Below, piece by piece: positions 35,327-44,777 of a stretch of DNA of 57,018 nt. The position numbers and the translations under genes were made by a program. Numbering within the stretch: position 1 is the stretch's first letter; each line of letters opens with the position of its first letter. Under the pieces are notes generated by a model. The model was not told the DNA's origin. It worked only from the letters and a program-made list of their open reading frames with translations, and did no database searches. Source of the stretch: Gammaproteobacteria bacterium. GTDB taxonomy: Bacteria > Pseudomonadota > Gammaproteobacteria > SZUA-229. The stretch spans positions 1 through 57,018 of the forward strand of contig JAOULC010000020.1 in the NCBI GenBank assembly GCA_029882215.1, given 5' to 3'.

Positions 35327-36691
35327 ATGAGTTTTAAAGTTACTAATCCGGCTAACGGCGAGCTGGTTAAAGAAATCCAGACATGGGACAGCGCACAAGT
35401 TGAGAGCGCTTTAGCTGAAGTGGCAGCGGTGACACCTGCCTGGGCTGCAACCAGTAAAACCGAGCGCGGCGAGCTGATGAAAAAAGCGGCGACGGTATTG
35501 CGCAATAATAAAGACCGCTACGCACAAATTATTACCGAAGAAATGGGCAAGCTGATTAATGACTCACGCGCTGAGGTGGAGAAGTGCGCAACGGTTTGTG
35601 AATTTTACGCCGACCATGCCGCTGACATTTTACAGGATGAAATGATTGCGTCGGATGCAGGTAAAAGCTATGTGGCTTATTTACCACTGGGTACGGTTCT
35701 GGCTGTGATGCCATGGAACTATCCGCTGTGGCAGGTGTTTCGTTTCGCCGCACCGGCACTGATGGCTGGCAATACCGGTGTGTTAAAGCATGCCTCTAAT
35801 GTGCCGCAGAGTGCACTGATGATTGAAGAAGTATTTACTCAAGCCGGTTTTCCAAATGGCGTGTTTAAAAGCCTGATGATCGGTGCGTCACAGGTGGAAA
35901 ATGTGATTAAAGATCCGCGTGTACATGCGGTGACACTGACCGGTAGTGAACCGGCAGGTCGTGCGGTGGCTGCCGCTGCCGGTTCGGTATTAAAAAAATC
36001 GGTATTAGAATTAGGTGGCTCTGATGCTTTTATCGTGCTGCACGATGCTGACCTGGATGAAGCGGTGAAAGGTGCAGTAACCTCGCGCTACCTTAACAGT
36101 GGCCAGAGCTGTATTGCAGCCAAACGTTTTATTGTGGTTGATGCGGTCGCTGACGAATTTGTAAGTCGCTTTAAAGTGGCGGTGGAAGGATTGAAGCTGG
36201 GTGACCCGATGGATGAGGCGACCACACTGGGGCCGATGGCAAGAGCCGATTTGCGGGATGAATTACATGTTCAGGTCGCCGACTCTATTGCTGCCGGTGC
36301 GGTGGCTGTGACAGGTTGTGAAGTGGTTGAGGGAGCCGGTGCTTTTTATAAAGCCTCGATTCTGGATCATGTGGTACCGGGTATTCGTGCTTATGCTGAA
36401 GAGTTATTCGGTCCGGTTGCGATTGTGATTCGTGCGCGTGATGAAGCCGATGCTATTCGCATCGCCAATGATTCAGACTACGGTTTAGGTGGTAGTGTCT
36501 GGAGTCAGGATACTGAACGTGCCGAGCAACTTGCACGGCAGATACAGTCGGGCTGTACCTTTGTGAATGGCTTTGTGAAAAGTGATCCGCGTTTACCGTT
36601 TGGTGGTATCAAAAACTCCGGTTATGGAAGAGAGCTGTCAGCGCACGGTATTAAAGAGTTTGTTAACGCAAAAACAATCTGGATTAAATAA
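35327..36691 (+). CDS. NAD(P)-dependent aldehyde dehydrogenase, succinate-semialdehyde type
   Basis: A 454-residue aldehyde dehydrogenase. Key segments: PWNYPLWQVFRFAAPALMAGNTGVLKHA (cofactor binding), LELGGSDAF (catalytic glutamate), NSGQSCIAAKRFIV (catalytic cysteine), EELFGPVAIV and LPFGGIKNSGYGREL. The short N-terminus and SSADH-like text (GKLINDSRAEVEKCA) place it near the GabD-like shorter SSADH group. AAGG precedes ATG 35327. It is the last gene of the run and is followed by a strong terminator. It probably oxidises the product of the GMC enzyme. Confidence 0.93.
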   Translation: MSFKVTNPANGELVKEIQTWDSAQVESALAEVAAVTPAWAATSKTERGELMKKAATVLRNNKDRYAQIITEEMGKLINDSRAEVEKCATVCEFYADHAADILQDEMIASDAGKSYVAYLPLGTVLAVMPWNYPLWQVFRFAAPALMAGNTGVLKHASNVPQSALMIEEVFTQAGFPNGVFKSLMIGASQVENVIKDPRVHAVTLTGSEPAGRAVAAAAGSVLKKSVLELGGSDAFIVLHDADLDEAVKGAVTSRYLNSGQSCIAAKRFIVVDAVADEFVSRFKVAVEGLKLGDPMDEATTLGPMARADLRDELHVQVADSIAAGAVAVTGCEVVEGAGAFYKASILDHVVPGIRAYAEELFGPVAIVIRARDEADAIRIANDSDYGLGGSVWSQDTERAEQLARQIQSGCTFVNGFVKSDPRLPFGGIKNSGYGRELSAHGIKEFVNAKTIWIK

Positions 36692-36742
36692 AAAAATTTA
36701 TTTTAAATAGTTTGTCTGCATATTTACCGAGTCTTTAAAGGA

Positions 36743-36774
36743 AAAGGAGGGATTGAACTAACCCCTCCTTTTTT
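36743..36774 (+). terminator. Strong terminator between aldehyde dehydrogenase and malic enzyme
   Basis: AAAGGAGGG (36743-36751) pairs with CCCTCCTTT (36763-36771), ending in six Ts. The stem lies between convergent genes and may serve both strands, though the T-run is better for the rightward one. Confidence 0.85.
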
Positions 36775-36800
36775 CATTATTTCACTTCACTGTTCAGTTT

Positions 36801-38414
36801 TTAATAAACCGGATCAAACATCAGATCTGCAATCGTCTGTTCAAGGTCGGCAGGTCGCTCCCGTTGTGCAAGATTTTGCTGGTAAGCTTTTTCTGCCACA
36901 GCACAGGCGATGCGCAGTGAAATTGCGCGAATGTTTTTTAATGGCGGATAAATCGTACCCTGATCGAGCGACTGCTGATCTACCATGCTGGCCAGCGTTT
37001 TAGCCGCGACTAAAAACATTTCTTCAGTAACCCGGCTGGCCTCACAGGCAAGAGCTCCGAGTCCCAGGCCAGGGAAAATATAGGCATTATTACCCTGCCC
37101 CGGTTGCAGGGTTCTGCCATTATATTCTACCGCCGGTGACGGGCTGCCACTGGCAAATATCGCTTTACCATCGGTCCAGTTATAGGCTTGTTCTGAAGTG
37201 CACTCGGCATGTGATGAAGGATTTGATAAAGCAAAAATAGCCGGGTGCTGATTGTTGCTGGCCATAACCTGTAATACATCTTCAGAAAATGTACCGCCCA
37301 CGCCGGTGGCACCAATCAAAATATGTGGTTTAAATGTTTTAACCGCATCGAGAAAAGCCATGGCCGGTTCATCGCGTGCATAGTTCACAATATGCTCAGG
37401 CAGTTCATCGCGTGAATTGACGACTAAGCCGAGGTGGTCGACAAACCATAAGCGGGCATAGGCTTCATCACTATCCATTCCTGCTTCACATAATGCCGGG
37501 TGAATTAAATCGGCCATGCCGGCTGCGGCGGAACCGGCACCCAGAAACATGATGCGCAGATCAGAAAAATTAAGGCCGGAAATTCGGGTTGATGCGTAAA
37601 TACCTGACAGCACCATTGCCGCCGTGCCTTGTATGTCATCATTAAAACATAATACCTGATCACGATAGGTATTGAGCAGGGCATAGGCATTAGGTGTCAG
37701 AAAGTCTTCAAACTGAATCAGTGCTTTGGGAAAAGTTTCCTGTACCGTGCTGACAAACTCATCGACCAGTTCAAAATATTCAGCGCCGGTCAGGCGCGGT
37801 TGCTTCACACCTAAATAAAGCGGGTCATTCAGTAAGGCTTCATTATTTGTGCCCACATCCAGCATCACTGGCAGGCATTGCTCAGGTGGTATACCTGCTC
37901 CGGCAACGTATAAAGCCAGCTTACCAATGGGAATCCCCATTCCGTTGGCACCCAGATCACCCAGACCCAGTATGCGTTGTCCATCGGTGATAACGATCAT
38001 GCGGATGTCTTTTTCAGGCCAGTTAGATAAAATGTCGCGCATTTTTCCGCGGTCTTTTGGGGTGATATAAAAGCCTCGGGTTTCTCTGAAAATTCCGCCA
38101 AATTGTTGACAGGCCAGCCCCACGGTCGGGGTATAAATGACCGGCATTAGTTGCTGAATATGTTCCATGATCACGCGGTAATACAGGCGCTCATTACGAC
38201 CCTGTAATGAGAATAAAAAGATATAACGTTCAATATCAGAAGTTTTAGCGGCCAGATTGGCTAACACACGTTTGATTTGAGATTCCTGACTGGAGACACC
38301 GGCAGGTAACAGTCCTCTGAGTTTATACAGGTCACGTTCGGTTTCTGTGAAAGCGGTGCCTTTGTTAAGTTTTGGGTTATTAAGGATATCAAACCCACAT
38401 GCATTTTTGTTCAA
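36801..38414 (-). CDS. maeA: NAD-dependent malic enzyme
   Basis: A 537-residue malic enzyme that decarboxylates malate to pyruvate. Motifs: MPVIYTPTVGLACQQFG, VVITDGQRILGLGDLGANGMGIPIGKLALY, VMLDVGTNNE, FNDDIQGTAAMVLSGI and IMFLGAGSAAAGMADLI. The length and the internal domain order fit the large SfcA/MaeA type. The start is TTG 38414, placed by AGAGGTGAG at proper spacing; no ATG is near. It is convergent with the serine/alcohol run. Confidence 0.95.
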   Translation of the reverse strand: MNKNACGFDILNNPKLNKGTAFTETERDLYKLRGLLPAGVSSQESQIKRVLANLAAKTSDIERYIFLFSLQGRNERLYYRVIMEHIQQLMPVIYTPTVGLACQQFGGIFRETRGFYITPKDRGKMRDILSNWPEKDIRMIVITDGQRILGLGDLGANGMGIPIGKLALYVAGAGIPPEQCLPVMLDVGTNNEALLNDPLYLGVKQPRLTGAEYFELVDEFVSTVQETFPKALIQFEDFLTPNAYALLNTYRDQVLCFNDDIQGTAAMVLSGIYASTRISGLNFSDLRIMFLGAGSAAAGMADLIHPALCEAGMDSDEAYARLWFVDHLGLVVNSRDELPEHIVNYARDEPAMAFLDAVKTFKPHILIGATGVGGTFSEDVLQVMASNNQHPAIFALSNPSSHAECTSEQAYNWTDGKAIFASGSPSPAVEYNGRTLQPGQGNNAYIFPGLGLGALACEASRVTEEMFLVAAKTLASMVDQQSLDQGTIYPPLKNIRAISLRIACAVAEKAYQQNLAQRERPADLEQTIADLMFDPVY

Positions 38415-39040
38415 ATCTCACCTCTGATAAGCAGGAATTTAATTAAAATATAGCAGTACATAAACTACTAGTTAGTGAATGACCGTTTGTTAAGTTAATA
38501 CGTTGTGTCAGCTTTGTCAGCGCTAAAAGAAAGCATCAGCCATAAGTGGCTCGAGGAATAGCTGCCTTTCTCTCCTCACGAAGTTGTAGTGAGTATTATT
38601 CATTGCCCACTATTTAAAGACCGTGTTTTGTCAGAAAGTTAATGCTCTCAACAATAATGCTCGCTTGTATCTAAGACGACTCAAAAACGGCAACGACTTC
38701 TTATGTATAGGCAAATCAGTACTGGTTATGATAATTCGACGCCGATTTGTTGATAGAGTAACGTGTTTTTAAAAGCATAACAATAATATTTTTATAACAG
38801 CATTATTTATTTTTATAGGTTTTCGTATGGTGAAATAAGAGACCTGCATATCCTCTAATAGTCGGTGTAAGAAACCGCACCAGAGCAGGAAAAATAGTAA
38901 CAAGGTGGCTCAAAGTTTTTAAAATGAGGAGCGTTTTTATCGGTGATTTTACTGAAGGTGACGGCTGCACAATGAAAAATGCTGGCTAGAAGGGAAAGTC
39001 AGGGTCTGATTGTTATCATTGAAGTGCTGATTAGTCCAGG
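38415..39040. other. 626-bp intergenic region, no gene seen
   Basis: AT-rich, with stops in all frames at short intervals. Both flanking genes point left, so it should contain the malic-enzyme promoter. A GTCAGGGTCTGATTG word near 38999 loosely recalls the RAYT end sequence but is too short to call. Confidence 0.5.
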
Positions 39041-40456
39041 TTATGAATTTAAGGACTCACTTTGTTGAACCGGTAGTATAAAGTGAAAGATGCTACCGGT
39101 TGTCTGAGCGTTCTCACACCATACCTTGCCATGATGCAGATGCACTAACTGCTCGGTTATTGCAAGGCCAAGTCCGGTCCCTTCGCTGTGAGCTTTATTA
39201 CGGCTGCTTTGAACGAATTTTTTAAAAATTTCCTGCTCTTCGCCGGGCGGAATACCCGGGCCCTGATCCGATATACTCACTTTCACAGCTCGTATTGGAG
39301 CCTGATTATCATCAATAATTGTCTCTTCAGTGCTAATGTCTATATGTCCGCCATCGGGAGAAAATTTAATGGCATTACTTAAAATATTCATCAGGATCTG
39401 GCCGGTGCGATTTATGTCACACTCAATAGATGGCAAATTATCTGAGAGGTGACAGGCAATTGTGATACTACGTCGCTGATAAGTCGCTTTTTGTTCGCTT
39501 ACACAGCTTTGTATTATTGTCTGAATATTTGCGTAAATAAAATTCATGGGCATTTTTCCGGCTTCGAGTTTACTGACATCAAGTAAATCATCTAACAGTA
39601 TTTTTAGCCGCTCGCCACTGGCGATAATCTGAGAAAAGTACTTTTTTGATTTAGTGTTTAGCGTTGGGCCTAATTTTAATTCACCTAGTTGCGCGTAACT
39701 TAAAATACCATGCAAGGGGGTACGTAGTTCATGTGACATGTTGGAAAGAAACTCGGACTTGGCTTTGTTTGCAGATTCGGCCTCTTCTTTGGCGCTTATT
39801 AAATTAGTATTCATTCTGCGCAAATCATTTGATAATACTCGAAGCATCGCCTGCTCTTTATCGAGTATCTTAACGGCATTTTTTTCCTGATTGATGGTAA
39901 AACGAATGAGTAAATATAAACCGGCAGAGCCTGCGCCCATATTAAGGATGAAAAATACAGTAATGGCCAGATCAGGTAATGGTGTTATGTGGCTTTCGAG
40001 AAAGCCGTTCATAAACCCGGAAACTACTAGCAACAAAAGATATGCTAAAAACCATTGTAGTGCACGTTTAGAAGGCATAAACATTGATGCCGCTATGGGT
40101 GAAAAAATAGCCCAAATCATCACTGTACTGCCATAAAAAAAGCCGCCCAAAGACCACATTAAAAAGAAAGGTAATAAAAGCACGAGAACCAGCTGACTGA
40201 TTTCAAGAAAATATGTTTTATGTGTTTTGAAGTAATAGAGCAGGCTTACTGCTGAAATCAGTGAGTAGGTCATTGGGATTGAACCGGAAACAACATGGCC
40301 GAGCAAAAAGTAAACAATCCCCCAAATAAAGGCAGCTGTTCCGATTATGAGCGGTACAAGTGTTAATGCTGCTTTTTTTAAGCGAAGATTAGAATCATCA
40401 CCGGGAGAAAAGCCAGAGGCTATCAGTTCTATGAGTCTTTCTTTTAGTACATACAT
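39041..40456 (-). CDS. Membrane sensor histidine kinase
   Basis: A 471-residue kinase with about six membrane segments in residues 30-185, a coiled linker (KEEAESANKAKSEF), a HisKA domain (FLSNMSHELRTPLHGILSYAQ, phospho-acceptor His242) and an HATPase domain. ATP motifs: N box GQILMNILSNAIKFS, G1 ISDQGPGIPPGEE, G2 GTGLGLAI. The membrane part recalls integral MASE-type sensor domains. It is divergent from a stand-alone response regulator at 40846, its likely partner. The signal is unknown. Confidence 0.9.
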   Translation of the reverse strand: MYVLKERLIELIASGFSPGDDSNLRLKKAALTLVPLIIGTAAFIWGIVYFLLGHVVSGSIPMTYSLISAVSLLYYFKTHKTYFLEISQLVLVLLLPFFLMWSLGGFFYGSTVMIWAIFSPIAASMFMPSKRALQWFLAYLLLLVVSGFMNGFLESHITPLPDLAITVFFILNMGAGSAGLYLLIRFTINQEKNAVKILDKEQAMLRVLSNDLRRMNTNLISAKEEAESANKAKSEFLSNMSHELRTPLHGILSYAQLGELKLGPTLNTKSKKYFSQIIASGERLKILLDDLLDVSKLEAGKMPMNFIYANIQTIIQSCVSEQKATYQRRSITIACHLSDNLPSIECDINRTGQILMNILSNAIKFSPDGGHIDISTEETIIDDNQAPIRAVKVSISDQGPGIPPGEEQEIFKKFVQSSRNKAHSEGTGLGLAITEQLVHLHHGKVWCENAQTTGSIFHFILPVQQSESLNS

Positions 40457-40845
40457 ACTGTAATCAAAGATCTAAATGTAAGTAGAATTATCTGAGTATG
40501 ATGTTATGTTAGTTAATAACAAGCGGCTTAAATCATGGATATTATAAATTGACAAATTTTTTACATATTCATATGGATAAAGATTCTAATGAAAGTGTTT
40601 GGTGTGGGCGTTATATGCCGGGACTTTATAGTCACGAATAGTACTGAATCAGAAGAATAAAGTATTGTCGAAAGAAACAAGTGGGAAGCGGGTCAAAAAT
40701 GATGCAGATAACGTTAGTGTCGTTTTACGTCAGGCAGGTTTAATAGTATACCTGATAGACAGGGTGGAATATTAAGCTATATTAAGAGATTAATATGATT
40801 ATTTCAGTATTTTACTTCAGTTAGAGAATATCAGAGATTTACAAA
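40457..40845. other. 389-bp divergent region between kinase and response regulator
   Basis: No gene is seen. A TTGACA at 40549-40554 with a TATGGA 17 bp later could be a promoter (weak -10). CAGGT ... ACCTG arms around 40733-40752 form a small imperfect palindrome upstream of the response regulator. Confidence 0.4.
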
Positions 40846-41205
40846 ATGAAATATATACTTGCTGCAGATGATGAAGCGATCAACAGAGATATCCTTGGGG
40901 AAATTCTGGAGGATGATTATGAAATTAAATGTGTTAATGATGGTGTTGAATGCATTAAATGTATAGAGGAAAGAATGCCTGATTTATTACTGCTTGATGT
41001 TGGTATGCCGGTAATGAATGGTATTGAGGTCTGTAAGGTGCTGAGAAAAAATGAATCAACAAAAGGGTTACCTGTTATTTTGTTATCCGGATACGCAGAC
41101 AGTGATAATATTAATGCGGGTATGGCCGCAGGAGCAGATGAATATCTGGCAAAGCCCTTCCCGCCTTTGGAGTTGCTCGACGCAATAAAAAAATATCTGT
41201 CTTAG
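40846..41205 (+). CDS. Single-domain response regulator
   Basis: A 119-residue CheY-like receiver with no output domain. Acidic pair Asp8-Asp9, phospho-acceptor Asp51 (LLLLDVGMPVMNG) and conserved Lys103 (LAKPF). Such proteins act through partner binding or phosphorelay. The divergent histidine kinase at 39041-40456 is the natural partner. Confidence 0.92.
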   Translation: MKYILAADDEAINRDILGEILEDDYEIKCVNDGVECIKCIEERMPDLLLLDVGMPVMNGIEVCKVLRKNESTKGLPVILLSGYADSDNINAGMAAGADEYLAKPFPPLELLDAIKKYLS

Positions 41206-41461
41206 AAAAACGGTAAGAACTGAAACGCTACCTCAGTCCCGCTGGTTATCATGTCTGTCTCTATATTCGGTTTTGATAAACCGCAGGAATTTATATCAGT
41301 AATGTCAGCAGGTGACTCTAAGTAAGAAACACTGACATCTTTCAACTAAAAGAACTGGTGGATCTTCTGATAATCCCATATCAGTCTGCAGAAAAGTTGT
41401 TTATAATTTGCCGCTAATGCATCAGGCTCACACTTATAAACAAATCAAGAGTTAATTCCAT

Positions 41462-42340
41462 ATGATCATCAAAGTATTATCAATTATTTTCCCTGTCTTC
41501 GCGATTGCCGGCGTGGGTTATTTATATGGACGTTATAAGCGACCTGATATGACGCAAGTCAATCAGCTAAATATGGATTTGTTTCTTCCTGCGCTGATAT
41601 TTAGTGCACTTGCCAGTAAGTCATTTGATTTAACACTGTATGTGGATCTTGCGCTGGCAGGAACTGCTGTGGTGCTGGGTTCGGGCTTACTGGCCTGGCC
41701 TTTTGTACGTTTACTTAAAGTAGATTACAAAACATTTATACCACCAATGATGTTCAATAACTCGGGTAATATGGGTTTGCCTCTCGCCTTACTGGCATTT
41801 GGTGAAAAAGCAGTTCCGGTGGCGGTGGTTCTATTTATTATTGAAATGGTACTGCATTTTACCGTCGGTATTTACATGCTGGACAGACGAATTAATGTCT
41901 TCACCCTGTTAAAGATGCCAATGATTATGTCGACTATATTGGGTCTGCTGGTGGGCGGCTTTGGTATGCCAATATGGGAGCCATTAAGCATAATGATAAA
42001 GATGATTGGTGATGTAGCTATTCCGTTACTGCTATTTTCTTTAGGTGTTCGTCTTACCGGTATTTCATATAAGGATTGGCATCTGGGTGTGGCGGGAGCC
42101 GTTATTTCTCCTGCAACGGGTCTGGCGATGGTGTGGCTGATTTCTCTGGTACTGGAGTTGCCGCCATTGCAGCAGAGCATGTTAATTATCTTTGGTGCGC
42201 TGCCACCGGCAGTTCTAAACTTTCTTGTTTCGGAACAATATAAGCAGGAGCCGGAAAAAGTGGCATCGATTGTGATGCTGGCCAATCTGGGCAGTATTGT
42301 GATTATGCCTTTTGCACTGGCCGTGGCCTTAGGTTTTTAG
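41462..42340 (+). CDS. AEC-family (auxin-efflux-type) transporter
   Basis: A 292-residue membrane protein with about ten hydrophobic segments. It has the AEC hallmarks: N-terminal IIFPVFAIAGVGYLYGR, LFLPALIFSALASK, FNNSGNMGLPLALLAFGEKA and IFGALPPAVLNFLVSEQY. Bacterial members move dicarboxylates such as malate or malonate, but the substrate is not readable here. It stands between signalling genes and is followed by a long hairpin. Confidence 0.9.
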   Translation: MIIKVLSIIFPVFAIAGVGYLYGRYKRPDMTQVNQLNMDLFLPALIFSALASKSFDLTLYVDLALAGTAVVLGSGLLAWPFVRLLKVDYKTFIPPMMFNNSGNMGLPLALLAFGEKAVPVAVVLFIIEMVLHFTVGIYMLDRRINVFTLLKMPMIMSTILGLLVGGFGMPIWEPLSIMIKMIGDVAIPLLLFSLGVRLTGISYKDWHLGVAGAVISPATGLAMVWLISLVLELPPLQQSMLIIFGALPPAVLNFLVSEQYKQEPEKVASIVMLANLGSIVIMPFALAVALGF

Positions 42341-42377
42341 TGATTCAGGCTAAACATATCAGGGGCTGGCTGGAATC

Positions 42378-42412
42378 CATTGGTCTCTACGTAAGATCGG
42401 TAGAGATCAATG
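42378..42412 (+). terminator. 13-bp hairpin after AEC transporter
   Basis: CATTGGTCTCTAC (42378-42390) pairs with GTAGAGATCAATG (42400-42412) with one G-U pair and a 9-nt loop. It lies 37 bp after the stop. No T-run follows, so it could be an operator or RNA element instead. Confidence 0.45.
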
Positions 42413-42761
42413 CAAAACTGCTCAGCAAGAAGTAATGGCATCAGTCGCTGGCCATATATAGCAGATACTCTGATAAGGTATTTTCTAAATACTTTCTCGT
42501 ACAAGTATCAGTACAGTCTTTTAGACTAAAAAATTCTTTCTTAGATGTGTGATTTTAATAATTTAATACTACACTTATCATCATGCATGGCTTTAATGTC
42601 ACTGGTTTCCGCTCTTATCAGTCTATTGATATCTGGATAGTGGTGTGGCTTTTGGTCGTTAATATTTAATGCCTGATAAAGTGATACTGGCAGGTGTGTC
42701 CTGTCAGGGTATACAAAAATATAGGTACAGGCTTTAGTAGTGGGAGTATGGGTAGACGTTA
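42413..42761. other. Intergenic region before the receiver-kinase gene
   Basis: About 350 bp with no confident gene. The minus strand has an open frame of 82 codons (42541-42789) whose codon choice looks reasonable, but it overlaps the start of the kinase gene and has no ribosome binding site. Confidence 0.4.
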
Positions 42762-44240
42762 ATGAAAGTTCTAGTTTTAGATGACTCAAGGCTGTTTCAT
42801 AATATATTGGGTGAGGCTTTTGCTCAGGAATCTGACATAAGTCCGGTTGTTTGTCATAACCTTACAGAGGGAATAGAAAAACTTAAATCTGAGTTGTTTG
42901 ATTTTGTCTGTGTATCTATGCACCTGGAAGACGGTGATGGTATTTCATTTACTAAGACTGTGCGTAAGATTAGTGAATATAAACATACTCCGATTGTCCT
43001 GTTCACATCAAAAGATTCTAAAGTGGTTTATGCTAATGCACTGAAATCAGGTGTTACAGAAGTATTTCAAAAAAATAATATCCAGCAGCTTATTAATTTC
43101 ATTCACCGGTTTACTTCACTGAAAAAACCTATGCGCGGTCGCATATTGTATGTAGAAGATAGTCTGTCACAGCGTGCAATGGTTACATCAATATTCACTA
43201 AACGCGGGCTAAAAGTAGATGCATTTGCAACGGCTGAAGAGGCATTTGAATCTTTTTTAAATCATGAATACGATCTTGTGATTACAGATATAGTGCTAGA
43301 AGGTCGTATGACCGGTGTGACATTAACTAATTATATACGCCGGCTTGATGGTGATAAAGGAGATATACCTATTCTGGCTCTGACGGGGTTCGATGATGTT
43401 TCACGCCGCATCGAATTGTTTAGTCTTAGTGTAAGTGATTATGTGATTAAGCCTCTAATAGAGGAGGAGTTGCTGGCGCGTGTACGTAATCTAATAGCAA
43501 GTCGGCAGTTCTATGTTGCTTCATTGCAGCAAAAGAGGCGTGCAGAAATGGCAGATAAAGCTAAATCAGACTTTCTATCGAAAATGAGTCATGATTTAAG
43601 AACACCATTAAATGCAATACTAGGTTATGCGGAACTGATCTTAATGAATGCAGATGAATATGATGCAGAGCACAATGACAGTATTAGTGAAATATTTAAT
43701 GCAGGCAGGCATTTATTAGAGCTGGTTAATGACACACTTGATTTAGCAGCCATTGAGTCGGGTAAGATCAGGTTAAAGATTGAAGATGTAGAGTTAGATG
43801 ATGTACTGGATCAGTGTTTAAAATTGATTACGGTTCAGGCAGGCCAGCATGGGATTGAATTAATCAATAAAGCCGGTAGCAAAGGGTTAAAGCTGCGGGC
43901 TGATTATACACGCCTAAAGCAGGTTTTATTAAATCTTCTTAGTAATGCTGTTAAATATAACCGTCACCAGGGTAGCGTAATCATCAGTTGTAAAGTGCAG
44001 GATGAAAAATATGTCAATATTGGTGTGACTGATACCGGCTATGGAATATCTCAAAGTGATATTGGTAAATTATTCTCACCTTTTGAACGCCTGAATGTTA
44101 AAGCAGAAACAGAAGGCACCGGAATAGGGCTGGTTATTTGTAAAGATCTGGTTGAGCGGATGGGCGGTGAGATTGGTGTTAAAAGTGAAATAGATAACGG
44201 ATCGACATTCTGGGTGAGATTACCGCTTGTAAAAAGTTGA
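42762..44240 (+). CDS. Receiver-receiver-histidine kinase (first receiver degenerate)
   Basis: A 492-residue soluble signalling protein ordered receiver, receiver, HisKA, HATPase. Receiver 1 (1-120) keeps the acidic pair (LDDS) but has Ser52 where the phospho-acceptor aspartate should be (FDFVCVSMHLEDG). Receiver 2 (126-245) is complete: Glu-Asp pair, Asp176 (VITDIVLEG) and Lys230 (VIKPL). The kinase has His277 in FLSKMSHDLRTPLNAILGY, N box QVLLNLLSNAVKYN, and G2 GTGIGLVICK. With N-terminal receivers and no sensor domain, it is likely driven by another kinase. The first receiver cannot be phosphorylated in the normal way. Confidence 0.9.
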   Translation: MKVLVLDDSRLFHNILGEAFAQESDISPVVCHNLTEGIEKLKSELFDFVCVSMHLEDGDGISFTKTVRKISEYKHTPIVLFTSKDSKVVYANALKSGVTEVFQKNNIQQLINFIHRFTSLKKPMRGRILYVEDSLSQRAMVTSIFTKRGLKVDAFATAEEAFESFLNHEYDLVITDIVLEGRMTGVTLTNYIRRLDGDKGDIPILALTGFDDVSRRIELFSLSVSDYVIKPLIEEELLARVRNLIASRQFYVASLQQKRRAEMADKAKSDFLSKMSHDLRTPLNAILGYAELILMNADEYDAEHNDSISEIFNAGRHLLELVNDTLDLAAIESGKIRLKIEDVELDDVLDQCLKLITVQAGQHGIELINKAGSKGLKLRADYTRLKQVLLNLLSNAVKYNRHQGSVIISCKVQDEKYVNIGVTDTGYGISQSDIGKLFSPFERLNVKAETEGTGIGLVICKDLVERMGGEIGVKSEIDNGSTFWVRLPLVKS

Positions 44241-44506
44241 GTGATTTACGAGTATAAAATACTCCCGGTACAGGGAAAAATAGCTGACGGAGCCGGCAGT
44301 TAAGTTCTGTTGATATAAATATTCTATACAGCCTGACTACTAAAATGGATAATTATTTCTAGGGGTTGTTAACTCTTAATGAAAAACCGTTATTTCAGAC
44401 GGCATGGGGTTTTGCCGGCTTTCGTGGGTAGACGTAGACAAAACGGCTGATTATTCACATGACTTAGCCCTGAGAGGGAGGTGTCAGAGAAAACCAGCCG
44501 CTGTTA

Positions 44507-44755
44507 TTACTTCTGTTTAGCACGAGGCGAATAAGTGGACCCGCCCCTGCTGATTCTGTCATTGAGCTCGTCACAATACTCTTGCGCATGTGCGGTCACA
44601 TTTTTTAGTGAGCCGGGTCTCAGACCCTCTATTTTAGAGTTTCCTTCGCCAATTATATAGCGATGCCAGTTGTCTCCCGACATGCCTTCAGGGGTGCTGA
44701 CTTCTTCAATAGACTCTACATTAAACTTACGTTTTGTTTTGCTGGTATTGGTCAT
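44507..44755 (-). CDS. Small basic hypothetical protein downstream of rhlE
   Basis: From ATG 44755 the product has 82 residues: a basic N-terminus (TSKTKRKFNVESIEEV), then GMSGDNWHRYIIGEGNSKIEGLRPGSL, then VTAHAQEYCDELNDRISRGG. The frame extends upstream into the rhlE 3' end, but that part reads as an out-of-frame shadow of rhlE, and AGGGGA precedes the chosen ATG. It begins 22 bp after rhlE ends, so co-transcription is likely. Similar short proteins occur near DEAD-box genes, but I assign no function. Confidence 0.65.
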   Translation of the reverse strand: MTNTSKTKRKFNVESIEEVSTPEGMSGDNWHRYIIGEGNSKIEGLRPGSLKNVTAHAQEYCDELNDRISRGGSTYSPRAKQK

Positions 44756-44777
44756 GAAGCTTTTTCCCCTGGTTAAT

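Noticed and set aside
38995-39020. Possible third RAYT-end copy (GTCAGGGTCTGATTG)
   Set aside because: Only short words match in inconsistent order; chance is likely.
42541-42789. 82-codon minus-strand frame with gene-like codon use
   Set aside because: It overlaps the start of the receiver-kinase gene, lacks a ribosome binding site, and no motif is recognisable.
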